Of a stretch of 30,498 nt of DNA, positions 24,036 through 30,498 are shown in pieces. The notes below the pieces were generated by a model, which was not told where the DNA came from, ran no database searches, and saw nothing but the letters and a program-made list of their open reading frames with translations. The translations under genes and the position numbers were made by a program. This DNA comes from JAKALX01 sp964508715 (GTDB lineage Bacteria > Chloroflexota > Dehalococcoidia > Tepidiformales > Tepidiformaceae). Numbering within the stretch: position 1 is the first letter of the stretch; each line of letters begins with the position of its first letter. Where the stretch lies: contig CAZDUX010000027.1 in assembly GCA_964508715.1 (NCBI GenBank), positions 1 to 30,498 of the forward strand, read 5' to 3'.

Positions 24036-24629
24036 CTACATCGTCAGCTCCCGAAGGAAGCTCACGATGTCATCGCGCGATAACCCGCTGCCCGCCCACA
24101 CGAGCACTCACCAGGCGAACTTCGGACTGACGACAGCGTACGCTTCGCCATTCGGTAGTTCCCGCGAGAACCGCTCGTTCTGGCTCACCGCCGTCGGCCC
24201 CGCCACATAGCCGGCAACCCCGCGAACAATCGGTTCGGCGATCTCCGGCTGCATCTCCTCTCGCCGCATCGTCCGGACCTGCACGTGACCAACGTCCCCC
24301 GGCAGCGGCGCAGGGCTCGCAGGGAGCGCCAGGTCTGGATGGCAATAGTCGAGGATGTTGTCCTCCCCGGTTGAGGCGGAGGAAAGCCAGTCGCGCAGTA
24401 GTCGATCTGCAGCTTCTCGCATGGGAGGCCAGCTGCTGTTGGGAGCTCGGCTACTCCACGGATGCTGAACCTCGGCGGAACAGGACCAGGAATTGAGATC
24501 TGCACACCTGAGTGTGCTGAGACCTTCGCCGCCGCGTCCCTGGCGCCCGCAGCGTCGTTCACCCAGAATCCATACGGCACATCCTGGCGAGACTGAGCCT
24601 TTGCCGATCCGCCTGCTAGAGTTGGCAGG
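24036..24629 (-). pseudogene. Decayed gene, remnant of an unrecognised (DUF4367-like?) protein
   Basis: On the minus strand two reading frames together make protein-like sequence. The upstream part (about 24590-24350) reads DVPYGFWVNDAAGARDAAA, then PGPVPPRFSIRGVAEL. After a frameshift near 24300-24345 the second frame reads VQVRTMRREEMQPE, GVAGYVAGPTAVSQ and GEAYAVVSPKFAW, then meets TGA at 24108-24110. The same frame continues with VLVWAGSGLSRDDIVSFLRE to a TAG at 24036. The layout (a lipoprotein- or anti-sigma-type domain ending LSRDD...L) recalls DUF4367-type domains, a weak guess. The N-terminus is missing at the polymerase-domain gene. This explains the roughly 600-base stretch without an intact gene. 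Confidence 0.5.
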
Positions 24630-24631
24630 CA

Positions 24632-25639
24632 ATGCCGGACCCATCCACCACCATCGATGTCGCCGGTCGTCAGGTCGTCATAACCAATCCCGGCAAGGTC
24701 TTCTTCCCCGAGAAGGGCACCACCAAGCTCGACCTCGTTCGCTACTTTCTCTCGGTCGGCGATGGTGCCCTCAAAGGCGTCCACAACCGGCCGATGGTTC
24801 TCAAGCGCTTCGTCAACGGCGTCACGGAGCCCCCGTTCTTCCAGAAGCGCGCCCCCGCCAACCTCCCGCCCGGCATCGAGACTGCCCACATCACCTTCCC
24901 CTCGGGCCGCACCGCCGACCTGGTCGTCTGTGACGACCACGCCGACCTCGCCTGGGTCGTGAACCTCGGCTGTGTTGACCTCAACCCGTGGCCCGTCCGC
25001 GCCAGCGATGTTGACCACCCGGATGAGCTCCGAATCGACCTCGATCCCACTCCTGAAGCCACGTTCGCTATGGTCCGCGACGTCGCCATGATGGCGAAAG
25101 ACGTGCTCGAAGAGCTCGGCTATAAGGGCTTTCCCAAGACTTCCGGTTCGCGCGGCATCCACATCAACGTCCGAATCGAACCGAAGCACGGCTTCCAGGA
25201 GGTCCGCCGCGCCGCCCTCGCCATCGGCCGTGAAATCGAACGGCGCGTGCCGGCCATCGCCACAACGAAATGGTGGAAGGAAGAGCGTCACGGCGTCTTC
25301 ATCGACTACAACCAGAATGCCCGCGACCGCACCGTCGCCTCCGCCTACTCGGTGCGTCCTACCCCCGACGCCCGCGTCTCCTGCCCGCTCACCTGGGACG
25401 AAGTGCCAACCTGCGAACTCGCGGCCTTCACCATCGACACGGTACCCCACCGCTACGCCACGTTTGGTGACCCTGCCGCCGCGATCGACGATGTTGCCTA
25501 CCCCCTCGAACCGCTCCTCGAACTCGTTGCGCGGCACGAACGCGACGGCGAAGGGGATGCGCCGTGGCCGCCCCACTTCCCCAAAGCCGAAGGCGAACCC
25601 GCCCGCGTTCAGCCCTCGAAACGCCGCAAGAAACCCTGA
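24632..25639 (+). CDS. Stand-alone LigD-type polymerase/primase domain protein
   Basis: This 335-residue protein is an archaeo-eukaryotic primase-fold polymerase of the LigD PolDom type, which adds nucleotides at broken DNA ends during non-homologous end joining. Visible are KVFFPEKGTTKLDLVRYF (22-39), APANLP (74-79), the metal-binding pair D136/D138 in RIDLDPTP, the SGSRGIH motif (171-177) and the third acidic residue D225 in VFIDYNQN. No ligase or phosphoesterase domain is fused, and neither ku nor a ligase gene is in the window. It ends one base from the convergent cyclase-family gene. Confidence 0.93.
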   Translation: MPDPSTTIDVAGRQVVITNPGKVFFPEKGTTKLDLVRYFLSVGDGALKGVHNRPMVLKRFVNGVTEPPFFQKRAPANLPPGIETAHITFPSGRTADLVVCDDHADLAWVVNLGCVDLNPWPVRASDVDHPDELRIDLDPTPEATFAMVRDVAMMAKDVLEELGYKGFPKTSGSRGIHINVRIEPKHGFQEVRRAALAIGREIERRVPAIATTKWWKEERHGVFIDYNQNARDRTVASAYSVRPTPDARVSCPLTWDEVPTCELAAFTIDTVPHRYATFGDPAAAIDDVAYPLEPLLELVARHERDGEGDAPWPPHFPKAEGEPARVQPSKRRKKP

Positions 25640-25640
25640 T

Positions 25641-26279
25641 TCATCCGGGGCGCCGCCGTACGAGCACCCGTGCCGGCGCACCGTCCGATCCCGGGATCAG
25701 GAGCGGCAGGCAGACGAGGTCGTACGGCCCCGGTTCAACCTCGCGCAGGTCCAGCCCTTCCACGATGACGCACCCGGCCGCCAGCAATGCCCGGTGTGTT
25801 GGAGCCGGGTCGCTCTTTGGCGCGATCGACAGGTAATCGATCCCTACCAGCCTGACTCCGTGTTCCAGCAACGCCTTCGCACCGTCCTCCGTCATGCCGA
25901 CGTAATCATCTGCGAACGTCTCCCGGTCCCAGAGCCACGAGTTCCCGGTCTTGAACAGCACCCGCTCGATCGCCGACGGCAGCCCCGACCCTTCAACGAC
26001 GGTGGCATCGATATTCCCCGCATGCCAGCTCAGGTCCACTACGAGCGCGTGCCCGATGAACACCTCCGGATCGATCCCTTCAACCCCCGGGTGGTCATCG
26101 CCAAGGAAGTGCACCGGCGTGTCGATGTGAGTCCCTGTGTGCGCCCCGAAATTGAGCACGGTGACGTTCGCGAGGTCCCCATTATCGATACTCGCCGTTC
26201 GCTCCAGGCGTACTGGAGGGTCGCCTTCATAGACCACCATCCCCGGTCGAATTGGCACCGAAACATCAATCCACGTCAT
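25641..26279 (-). CDS. Cyclase-family (kynurenine formamidase-like) metal hydrolase
   Basis: The 212-residue protein has the family metal motif HTGTHIDTP (H47, H51, D53), with a second conserved part GIDYLSI and a C-terminal PGPYDLVCLPLLIPGSDGAP region. Members hydrolyse N-formylkynurenine or act as isatin hydrolases and related amidases; the substrate here is not known and no tryptophan-catabolism gene is nearby. CAGGAGT lies 14 bases before the ATG. Full-length for the family. Confidence 0.88.
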   Translation of the reverse strand: MTWIDVSVPIRPGMVVYEGDPPVRLERTASIDNGDLANVTVLNFGAHTGTHIDTPVHFLGDDHPGVEGIDPEVFIGHALVVDLSWHAGNIDATVVEGSGLPSAIERVLFKTGNSWLWDRETFADDYVGMTEDGAKALLEHGVRLVGIDYLSIAPKSDPAPTHRALLAAGCVIVEGLDLREVEPGPYDLVCLPLLIPGSDGAPARVLVRRRPG

Positions 26280-26309
26280 GGTCGCAGTGTACTCCTGCTG
26301 CCGGAGTCG

Positions 26310-26570
26310 TCAGTCATCCCTGCCTGAGAATATCGATATCGGAATTATTACGAGCATGCCGGCCAGGTAGAGCCCGTACAGGAACCAAAAGAGAATCCCG
26401 GACAACAGGAAGATGCGCAGGAGCGTCCCCAACGGCCAGAGCCCGGCGCCGTACAACGCGTCGGAGAACCAGTACGCCGCCCTGATGAGCAATCCGACGG
26501 CGAGCCACCACAACAACAGCAATAGCCACAGCGCAATCCCCATCCCCCCATTTCGAATGACGTTCAACAT
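26310..26570 (-). CDS. Small membrane protein of unknown function
   Basis: The 86-residue product has two strongly hydrophobic segments, about residues 12-30 (ALWLLLLLWWLAVGLLI) and 50-80 (LLRIFLLSGILFWFLYGLY), and a short charged end. A GGAGG lies about 8 bases before the ATG, which supports a real gene. No family recognised. It lies 30 bases upstream of the cyclase-family gene and could be co-transcribed with it. Confidence 0.6.
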   Translation of the reverse strand: MLNVIRNGGMGIALWLLLLLWWLAVGLLIRAAYWFSDALYGAGLWPLGTLLRIFLLSGILFWFLYGLYLAGMLVIIPISIFSGRDD

Positions 26571-26656
26571 CCGGGCGGCCTCCGTGCGTCACCGCGAAAT
26601 CGATGCCACGAGAGTGCTCGCTACGATCGACAGCCCCTGACGCCTGCCCGTTGCAC

Positions 26657-27547
26657 CTACCTCCTTGCCAGCTCCATCAGCTCCTCTGCCAGCGAACGCC
26701 CCAGGCCGGCGGCCGCCTCCGCGGGCCCCGCCATCTTCGAACGGATGATTTGCCCGTCGCCGGCCGCAATGAGGCCGTTGAGCTTCAACGTGCTTCCGAA
26801 GAGCGTCGCATGTGCGCCGGCAGTGCGGGCGAAGCCTGCATCAAGCGTTGCGAGAAACACGCGCTCCGCCGTAAGGGTCGTCCGCAGGTCTGGGACGTCG
26901 ACGGGCCGTAGCAGTGAGCGGATGTCGGTGTCGCCCGCCCGGCACTCGATGGCGAGCGCCCCCTGTGCCGGGGCGGGCAGCATCTCCTCGAAACCCAGCA
27001 CCTGCGCAACACGCTCCTCGAGTCCCAGCCACCTGAACTCTGCCAACGTCCCGATGACGGCGTCACACCCCCGGGAATCGAATGTTGCGAGGCGTGCCTC
27101 GATATCACCGCACGTCTCCCGGATCACGATGTCTGGTCGGATCGCCCTGATCTGCGCCGTTCGCCGCAAAGATCGCGTCGCAACTACCGCGCCGGGGGGC
27201 AGGCCCAGCAGTGTCGCCTTCCGGCTGCCTGCCAGGGCGTCCCGTGCATCCTCGCGGAGCGGCACGGCGGCAATGGCCAGTCCGTCGGGCCGCGTCGTCG
27301 GCAAATCCTTGTACGAGTGCACGGCGATATCCGCGTCACCCTGCAGGAGTGCTGCCTGCACCGCCCTCGTGAACTCGCCCGTATTCGCACCCGGCGAAGG
27401 AACGGCGCCCCGTTCCCCTGTCGTCTCGATTGTCAGCGTTTCCACGAGCAGCTTCGGGTGAGCGGCACGCAATTTCTCCGCCACGAACTCGGCCTGTACC
27501 AGTGCCAGCCGGTTCCCTCGCGTGCCGATCCGGAGCAGGCGGGTCAT
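26657..27547 (-). CDS. hemC: Hydroxymethylbilane synthase-like protein lacking the cofactor cysteine
   Basis: HemC joins four porphobilinogens into hydroxymethylbilane for heme, siroheme or cobalamin. The 296-residue protein has family motifs: RIGTRGNRLALVQAE (6-20), AVHSYKDLPT with catalytic D81 (E. coli D84), ATRSLRRTAQIRAIRPD (123-139) and PAPAQGALAIECR (191-203). The C-terminal motif, normally ER-x-FL-x2-L-x-GGC, reads ERVFLATLDAGF: F239 replaces the cysteine that binds the dipyrromethane cofactor. The usual LRGNV-x-TRL reads ETCGDIEARL. Start at 27547 has AGGAGGG upstream and overlaps the stop of a 58-codon ORF (ATGA). It may be a paralogue with altered function or an unusual enzyme. Confidence 0.85.
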   Translation of the reverse strand: MTRLLRIGTRGNRLALVQAEFVAEKLRAAHPKLLVETLTIETTGERGAVPSPGANTGEFTRAVQAALLQGDADIAVHSYKDLPTTRPDGLAIAAVPLREDARDALAGSRKATLLGLPPGAVVATRSLRRTAQIRAIRPDIVIRETCGDIEARLATFDSRGCDAVIGTLAEFRWLGLEERVAQVLGFEEMLPAPAQGALAIECRAGDTDIRSLLRPVDVPDLRTTLTAERVFLATLDAGFARTAGAHATLFGSTLKLNGLIAAGDGQIIRSKMAGPAEAAAGLGRSLAEELMELARR

Positions 27548-27720
27548 TTCGCGCCCTCCTGGATTGCAGCTACGTGCACGTTCACTACGAGGTCGCACTT
27601 CGCCATCGCCCGAAACGTCACGGCGGGTGACGGCCACAGGATGTGCCCGGTCGCGAGGGGCGGCCGGTCGCGCCACCTTGATATCGCAGCGCGCGGCACA
27701 CGCCCGGCCGGGTTATCCAT
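27544..27720 (-). CDS. 58-residue ORF overlapping hemC and the upstream gene
   Basis: ATG at 27720 overlaps the end of the upstream gene by 8 bases (ATGGATAA), and the TGA overlaps the hemC ATG by 4 bases (ATGA). The product contains RAAISRWRDRPPLATGHILW and ends VVNVHVAAIQEGAK; it has one cysteine, no TM segment and no recognised domain. About 80 % of its codons end in G or C, as in real genes here. Exact coupling on both sides makes it a likely real small gene. Confidence 0.6.
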   Translation of the reverse strand: MDNPAGRVPRAAISRWRDRPPLATGHILWPSPAVTFRAMAKCDLVVNVHVAAIQEGAK

Positions 27721-28351
27721 GCGTCTCCGCGTACCGGGCGCGCAGATACGCCTCCCGGATCTCGTTCCCTGGTTCTTCGAATGCTTCGTAGGCCACATGC
27801 GGGGCCGGGGGCGCCGGCTCTGGCCGCTCCCGTTGCCATGTTGCGGCCGCGCAGCAAAGCGCGACCAGCACCGGGCACGCCTCTGCACACGGGATCGACT
27901 GCCCGTCCCAGTGCTCGCCGCGCCAGAGTGGCTGCTTCACACACTGCCCGCAGAGCACCCGGGAGGCTACGACGCGCCCACGCTCATCCAGCTCGCGGGC
28001 CGTCTCGTACTCCGCGGCTGCCCGCGAGAGCACCTCATCGAGCCCAACAATGGTGAGCATCCCGTCTTCCGCCATGGCCTGCTGTTCGGCCGCCGCCGGG
28101 TACAGCGCCTCTGCCACTGCAGCCAGCTCGCCACGGACGACCGCTTCCCAGTTCGTGCGCATCGTCATCGCCCCCGCCAAAGGCCGGGCTCGTCCACGGT
28201 CATCGGTCCGGGTGAATGCCTGCAACTCGTCGATGCTCAGTGCCATTCGCACGTGCTCACCAGGACCGACCGGCCCGATGACCGTGATGGACTCCACGTC
28301 CTCCGCGATTCGTAGCGTCACCTCGCCAAATCGGATCTCCGGTAGCACCAT
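27713..28351 (-). CDS. Cysteine-rich protein, possibly DR2241-like (Fe-S, tetrapyrrole-linked)
   Basis: The 212-residue protein has an N-terminal beta-rich part (about 1-60), a middle with MRTNWEAVVRGELAAV, LYPAAAEQQAM and LDEVLSRAAAEYETARE, and a cysteine cluster CGQC (C134, C137) ... IPCAEACP (C155, C159), then C166 and C167. The pattern recalls the 4Fe-4S domain of DR2241-type proteins associated with CbiX-like chelatases, but there is no CbiX domain here. This identification is from memory of motifs. The ATG at 28351 has AGGAG upstream and is favoured over a longer reading. It is the first gene of the short operon with hemC. Confidence 0.6.
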   Translation of the reverse strand: MVLPEIRFGEVTLRIAEDVESITVIGPVGPGEHVRMALSIDELQAFTRTDDRGRARPLAGAMTMRTNWEAVVRGELAAVAEALYPAAAEQQAMAEDGMLTIVGLDEVLSRAAAEYETARELDERGRVVASRVLCGQCVKQPLWRGEHWDGQSIPCAEACPVLVALCCAAATWQRERPEPAPPAPHVAYEAFEEPGNEIREAYLRARYAETHG

Positions 28352-28539
28352 GTCTCCTACCACAGCACCGCACCGGCCGTCGGTGTGGTAACCACCGCGG
28401 CGCGGGACACAGACGTTCCTGCTACTCGTATACACCCGGTCCTGTTCACCCGGGTCATTCTCTCACCTGTGCGGCCCCGGTGCCCCCAACGCCGCGACAC
28501 CCACTCGTCATTCGTTCATCCACTCCCTACGCTTTTCCT

Positions 28540-29169
28540 GTGGCGGCTATTGGCATCGACAGGTTTCTGCGCGCCGAAGGCTTCGAGGACGAGCAGGCCC
28601 GTGCCGCCGCACGCCTCATTCTCGAAGGCGGTGGTCTCACGAACCCGCGCAAGCAGGCCATGGACGAATCCAAGCTCGAGCGCGCACGGGCACTGCTGGA
28701 ATCCTTCGCCGTCCGCATCTGCTCATCCGACTGCCGTTCCCTCGCACCTCGCGGTGGCGCGACGCTTCTCGTTGTCTCGGCCGAACGCTGCCAGGTCTGC
28801 GAAGGATCCAATAACCGGCGGGCGGCGCTGCTCCTCGCTCGTGCCATGCGCTCGGCACGGGCATCGAAGCTCCTTGTCGTCGGAGGCACCGGGACGCTCC
28901 ACCGCGAGCTTCAGGGCCTGCTCGCCCCAGCTGGTATCGAGGCGCGGTGCGTTGACGGGGCCGCGCACACCCCCTCGCAAAAGGAAGCGTGGGCAGACCA
29001 GCGCTGGGCTGATGTAGTCGTCATCTGGGCATCAACCCCGCTTCCTCACAAGGTCTCCGAGCTTTATACCCGCGAACCAATAGGCCGCCCACCCATCACG
29101 GTCGCCCGCCGCGGTATCGCCGCTCTGTGCACCGAACTTCGCACGTCTCTCGATCGCCACGGCCTCTGA
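28540..29169 (+). CDS. Unrecognised protein with CxxC and a DUF2325-like C-terminal half
   Basis: The 209-residue protein (from a GTG at 28540; an in-frame GTG at 28480 would add 20 atypical residues) has an N-terminal helical part with GLTNPRKQAMDESKLERARAL (positions about 32-52, cited in part), cysteines C61, C65, C84 and C87 that could bind a metal, and a Rossmann-like half (LLVVGGTGTLHRELQGLL, then WADVVVIWASTPLPHKVSELY). The GG...H..L, aDvvvi and HK pattern is similar to DUF2325-type domains, but this is only a resemblance. No ribosome-binding site is obvious before either start. The function is unknown. Confidence 0.6.
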   Translation: MAAIGIDRFLRAEGFEDEQARAAARLILEGGGLTNPRKQAMDESKLERARALLESFAVRICSSDCRSLAPRGGATLLVVSAERCQVCEGSNNRRAALLLARAMRSARASKLLVVGGTGTLHRELQGLLAPAGIEARCVDGAAHTPSQKEAWADQRWADVVVIWASTPLPHKVSELYTREPIGRPPITVARRGIAALCTELRTSLDRHGL

Positions 29170-29191
29170 CCCGGTCCAGGTTGAGTGCGGG

Positions 29192-29206
29192 GAGCCCCGC
29201 GGGCTC
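29192..29206 (+). terminator. Possible weak terminator
   Basis: GAGCCC-CGC-GGGCTC forms a 6-bp GC stem 23 bases after the preceding stop, followed by a pyrimidine-rich but not T-rich stretch (CATCCTCACTCCTCCC). It may terminate or pause transcription; evidence is thin. Confidence 0.3.
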
Positions 29207-29276
29207 TCATCCTCACTCCTCCCTCTTCCCATACTCCTGTATGCTTCGCCGCACACAAAGCTTTGGGAGTTCCGCC

Positions 29277-30443
29277 ATGGCCCGCCCTGTCCTTCGTACT
29301 CAGCTCTGCGACATGCTTGGGATCGAATATCCGGTCATCCTCGCGGGGATGGGCCCCGTTGCTGGCGGCATCGCCGGCCCAGTTGCCACTGCCGACCTCG
29401 TGGCCGCCGTCTCTAACGCTGGCGGCCTTGGAGTGATTGGTGGCGCAGGCTTCAGCCCCGAGCGCCTTCGCGAGGAGATCAACACGGTCCGCTCGATGAC
29501 CGATAAGCCTTTCGGTGTCGACCTCCTCCTCCCCTCGAACTTCATGGGTGGAGCGGCCAGTGGCGAGATCCCGCGCGACCCGCGCGATCTCATCCCTATC
29601 GAGACTCGCCAGAAGGTCCGCGCGATTGCTGAAGGCCTTGGCCTTGAGTGGCACGAGATGCCCGCACCAACGGAAGCGCCCCCACGCATACGGAGTGGCG
29701 GCGGCATGTCTGATGGGCAGATGGAAGTGGTGATCGAGGAGAAGGTCGCGGTCTTTGCCTCCGGCCTTGGCAACCCCGCTCCCTGGATGGACCGTCTCAA
29801 GGCCAACGGGACGAAGGTCCTCTCCCTTGTCGGCAACGTGAAGAATGCCAGGCGTGTTGCGGCTGCTGGCGCCGACATCGTCGTTGCACAGGGCACAGAA
29901 GCCGGCGGCCACACTGGCCGGATCGCCACCATGGCCCTCATCCCCCAGGTCGTCGATGCGGTTGCACCCACCCCCGTGGTCGCCGCTGGTGGCATCGCCG
30001 ACGGACGCGGAGTCGCTGCTGCAATTGCCCTTGGCGCCATCGGCGTGTGGTGTGGCACCGCCTTCCTCGTTTCCGACGAGGCAAACCAGCCTGAAACCCA
30101 GAAACAGCGCATCCTCGCCGCCATCGATGAAGACACGAAGATCACCAGGCTCTACAGCGGCAAGACCATGCGCAACATCAATAACCCGCTCATCGAAGCC
30201 TGGGAGGCGTCCGGTATCCAGCCGATGCCCATGGGTCTCCAGGGCATCCTCATCCAGGATCTCGTCTATACCTGCCGCAAGAATGACCGTGAGGATCTGC
30301 TGATGAACGCTGCCGGCCAGATCTCCGGGCTCCTCACCCAATCCCGCCCTGCAGCAGCCATCCTCCACGACATGGTGCAGGGCGCGGCCGATATCCTCGC
30401 GCGGCGTATTCCCCAGGCAGTCACCGCGGTTCCGGAGGCCTAA
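29277..30443 (+). CDS. Nitronate monooxygenase-family FMN protein
   Basis: The 388-residue TIM-barrel flavoprotein belongs to the 2-nitropropane dioxygenase/nitronate monooxygenase family. It shows YPVILAGMGPVAGG at the N-terminus, VSNAGGLGVIGGAG (45-58), GADIVVAQGTEAGGHTG (198-214) with the family histidine H212, and TPVVAAGGIADGRG (232-245), the phosphate-binding part. An insertion with SGGGMSDGQME (140-150) lies in the middle. It could act on nitroalkanes, as an enoyl reductase-like enzyme or as another flavin oxidoreductase. GGGAG is 8 bases before the ATG at 29277, which was preferred to an upstream in-frame start. Confidence 0.9.
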   Translation: MARPVLRTQLCDMLGIEYPVILAGMGPVAGGIAGPVATADLVAAVSNAGGLGVIGGAGFSPERLREEINTVRSMTDKPFGVDLLLPSNFMGGAASGEIPRDPRDLIPIETRQKVRAIAEGLGLEWHEMPAPTEAPPRIRSGGGMSDGQMEVVIEEKVAVFASGLGNPAPWMDRLKANGTKVLSLVGNVKNARRVAAAGADIVVAQGTEAGGHTGRIATMALIPQVVDAVAPTPVVAAGGIADGRGVAAAIALGAIGVWCGTAFLVSDEANQPETQKQRILAAIDEDTKITRLYSGKTMRNINNPLIEAWEASGIQPMPMGLQGILIQDLVYTCRKNDREDLLMNAAGQISGLLTQSRPAAAILHDMVQGAADILARRIPQAVTAVPEA

Positions 30444-30498
30444 GGATTCGCTGATTAATCCGCCCCTCGGTACCTGCCAGAGCAGAGCGGGCGGAGTG
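30444..30498. other. Trailing non-coding end of the window
   Basis: The last 55 bases hold no complete feature. GGATT and AATCC arms near the start could form a weak stem, without a T-run. Confidence 0.4.

Noticed and set aside
24108..24110. In-frame TGA as a selenocysteine codon
   Set aside because: The same gene also needs a frameshift and lacks an N-terminus, so simple decay explains it; no convincing stem-loop directly after the TGA was identified.
28429..28434. TATACA as a -10 box for the gene at 28540
   Set aside because: Only a poor -35 (GGGACA, 19-base spacing) can be paired with it, and it lies far from the likely start.

Overview
The window is a high-GC bacterial chromosome segment. 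About the first 17.6 kb is one uninterrupted translation/transcription operon on the + strand. The rest is a mixed accessory region with genes on both strands. No rRNA, tRNA, CRISPR array, insertion sequence or phage structural gene was seen. The ribosomal protein types are bacterial. The strong G/C-ending codon use, the merged gene order (tuf - S10 - spc - alpha - truA - rplM - rpsI), the acidic C-terminal tails on several ribosomal proteins and the accessory set (AOR-family oxidoreductase, baeRF protein, LigD-type polymerase domain) suggest a Chloroflexota member, possibly of the Dehalococcoidia/Tepidiformia side. That placement is inference; there is no rRNA here to confirm it.

Region 1 (1-17578): the 3' end of tuf, then rpsJ-rplC-rplD-rplW-rplB-rpsS-rplV-rpsC-rplP-rpmC-rpsQ (S10), rplN-rplX-rplE-rpsN-rpsH-rplF-rplR-rpsE-rpmD-rplO-secY-adk-map-infA-rpmJ (spc), rpsM-rpsK-rpsD-rpoA-rplQ (alpha), then truA-rplM-rpsI. 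Gaps are mostly 0-20 bases and many stop/start codons overlap (ATGA, TAATG), so translational coupling is likely throughout. The block ends at a 13-bp perfect hairpin at 17605-17637. The last codons of map have unusual A/T-rich codon choice, which may mark an embedded promoter or RNA signal in front of infA.

Region 2 (17.7-21.8 kb): a Pro/Thr-rich membrane-anchored protein, an MFS exporter and a divergent member of the tungsten aldehyde:ferredoxin oxidoreductase family, closed by a second strong terminator.

Region 3 (21.8-26.6 kb): a bacterial eRF1-like (baeRF) protein and a 4-TM holin-superfamily membrane protein on the - strand; a tiny acidic protein with the ESFPASDPPS-type motif; a decayed minus-strand gene (in-frame TGA plus a frameshift); a stand-alone LigD-type polymerase/primase domain; a cyclase-family hydrolase; and a small membrane protein.

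Region 4 (26.6-30.5 kb): a minus-strand tetrapyrrole-like operon in which a cysteine-rich DR2241-like protein, an overlapping 58-residue ORF and hemC are translationally coupled. The HemC protein lacks the cysteine that normally anchors the dipyrromethane cofactor, which is the most surprising feature here. Two + strand genes follow: an unrecognised Cys-containing protein and a nitronate monooxygenase-family flavoprotein.
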